Shown: positions 63,681 through 64,000 of the stretch, piece by piece
How positions within the stretch are numbered: the first letter of the stretch is position 1
Layout: each line of letters begins with the position of its first letter
From: Gp6-AA40 sp963742105
Lineage (GTDB): Bacteria; Acidobacteriota; Vicinamibacteria; Vicinamibacterales; UBA2999
Reading direction: 5' to 3'
NCBI GenBank assembly: GCA_963742105.1
Contig: CAVUKN010000007.1
Coordinates: 248,001-312,000 of the forward strand
Length of the DNA stretch: 64,000 nucleotides
Translations under genes and position numbers: made by a program
Notes under the pieces: model-generated
Database searches by the model: none
What the model was told of the DNA's origin: nothing
What the model saw: the letters and a program-made list of their open reading frames with translations, nothing else

Positions 63681-64000
63681 CAGAAGCGGAAGTAGATGAA
63701 CGGGTTGTAGGTGCCCGCTGCTGACTGGGCGATCGATCCGATCAACACGATCGACGAGCGTGACGACGCCCGCCGCGTCCCACGCAAGCGCGCGTGTCGG
63801 GTTCGCTCGCGGCTGAGGGTGTCGCGCCATTGCGCGAACAACGACACGATCGGCGTTGCCCCAACGACAGCGGCAGACAGGGCGACGATGACTTCGGGCG
63901 TCAGGTACCACGCGGGCGAATAGGCGGTCGGCATCAGGCCGCCGAATCCTGCCATGGCCGCGAGGATCGAGCGCGCGGAGGAGAGCGTTTCGGCGCGGAA
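63680..64000 (-). CDS. AlgI-like MBOAT O-acyltransferase, C-terminal part
   Basis: Only the last 107 or so residues are in the window: RAETLSSARSILAAMAGFGGLMP, PAWYLTPEVIVALSAAVVGATPIVSLF, and the family end QSAAGTYNPFIYFRF. Two opposite frame slips near 63775 and 63740 bracket a short out-of-frame stretch. MBOAT AlgI proteins pass acetyl groups across the membrane to AlgJ/AlgX. It overlaps the downstream AlgJ-like gene by one base, so the two form an O-acetylation unit. Confidence 0.8.
   Translation of the reverse strand, partial: FRAETLSSARSILAAMAGFGGLMPTAYSPAWYLTPEVIVALSAAVVGATPIVSLFAQWRDTLSRERTRHARLRGTRRASSRSSIVLIGSIAQSAAGTYNPFIYFRF

Noticed and set aside
1..64000. Insertion sequences, prophage, tRNA or rRNA genes
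   Set aside because: No transposase, integrase, phage or structural RNA pattern was seen on reading both strands.

Overview
The window is high-GC bacterial DNA with tightly packed operons that often use 1-4 bp stop/start overlaps. The gene content points to a soil Acidobacteriota, most likely class Vicinamibacteria. The evidence is a TIGR03435-family protein, an Oar-like TonB-dependent receptor, a Ser/Thr kinase with a C-terminal propeller, several PQQ dehydrogenases with DUF6152-type partners, and an S41 protease. This placement is inferred from gene content; no rRNA or marker gene is present.

Layout. 0-4.4 kb: urease operon (ureD end, fused ureAB, ureC, ureF, ureG; no ureE between them). 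4.6-9 kb: a methyltransferase, an ABC transporter and an S41 protease. 9-15.7 kb (minus strand): PEGA protein, three secreted proteins (two of the WEG family, one DUF6152), a PQQ alcohol dehydrogenase and a diheme cytochrome c. 16-28.1 kb (plus strand): a complete purine breakdown operon preceded by an isocitrate-lyase-superfamily gene. It runs xanthine dehydrogenase (two subunits), OHCU decarboxylase, uricase, HIU hydrolase, allantoate amidohydrolase, allantoinase, ureidoglycine aminohydrolase and a ureidoglycolate-hydrolase-like M20 enzyme. Together these would take xanthine to glyoxylate, CO2 and ammonia without making urea, so the urease is probably fed by other urea. 28-35.8 kb: TonB receptor plus a LolA-like protein, an SRPBCC protein, an intact and a broken TIGR03435 gene, and a tannase/feruloyl esterase. 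35.9-44.6 kb: three more quinoproteins (one fused to cytochrome c) and two more WEG-family proteins. 44.7-51.6 kb: a coupled kinase, FHA-GAF-SpoIIE phosphatase, PAP2 phosphatase and RecQ helicase operon. 52-64 kb: a glycan synthesis and export cluster (a GH-GT2-NHL giant protein, ABC exporter, two glycosyltransferases, PIG-L deacetylase, methyltransferase) converging on AlgJ/AlgI-like O-acetylation genes.

Two global features matter for anyone using this annotation. First, about half of the larger genes carry one or more single-base frameshifts in otherwise perfectly conserved proteins, densest at 52-64 kb. I read most of these as uncorrected sequencing indels, not pseudogenes, and I give gene spans across them. 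Second, intergenic spaces are filled with several families of short palindromic or word-tandem repeats. One family also lies inside coding sequence: a three-copy array inside the uricase gene and a single copy inside a glycosyltransferase, read in the same reading frame in both. This coding insertion of a palindromic repeat is the most interesting signal in the window. Other leads are the uncharacterised secreted WEG family next to quinoproteins and the GH-GT2-NHL fusion.
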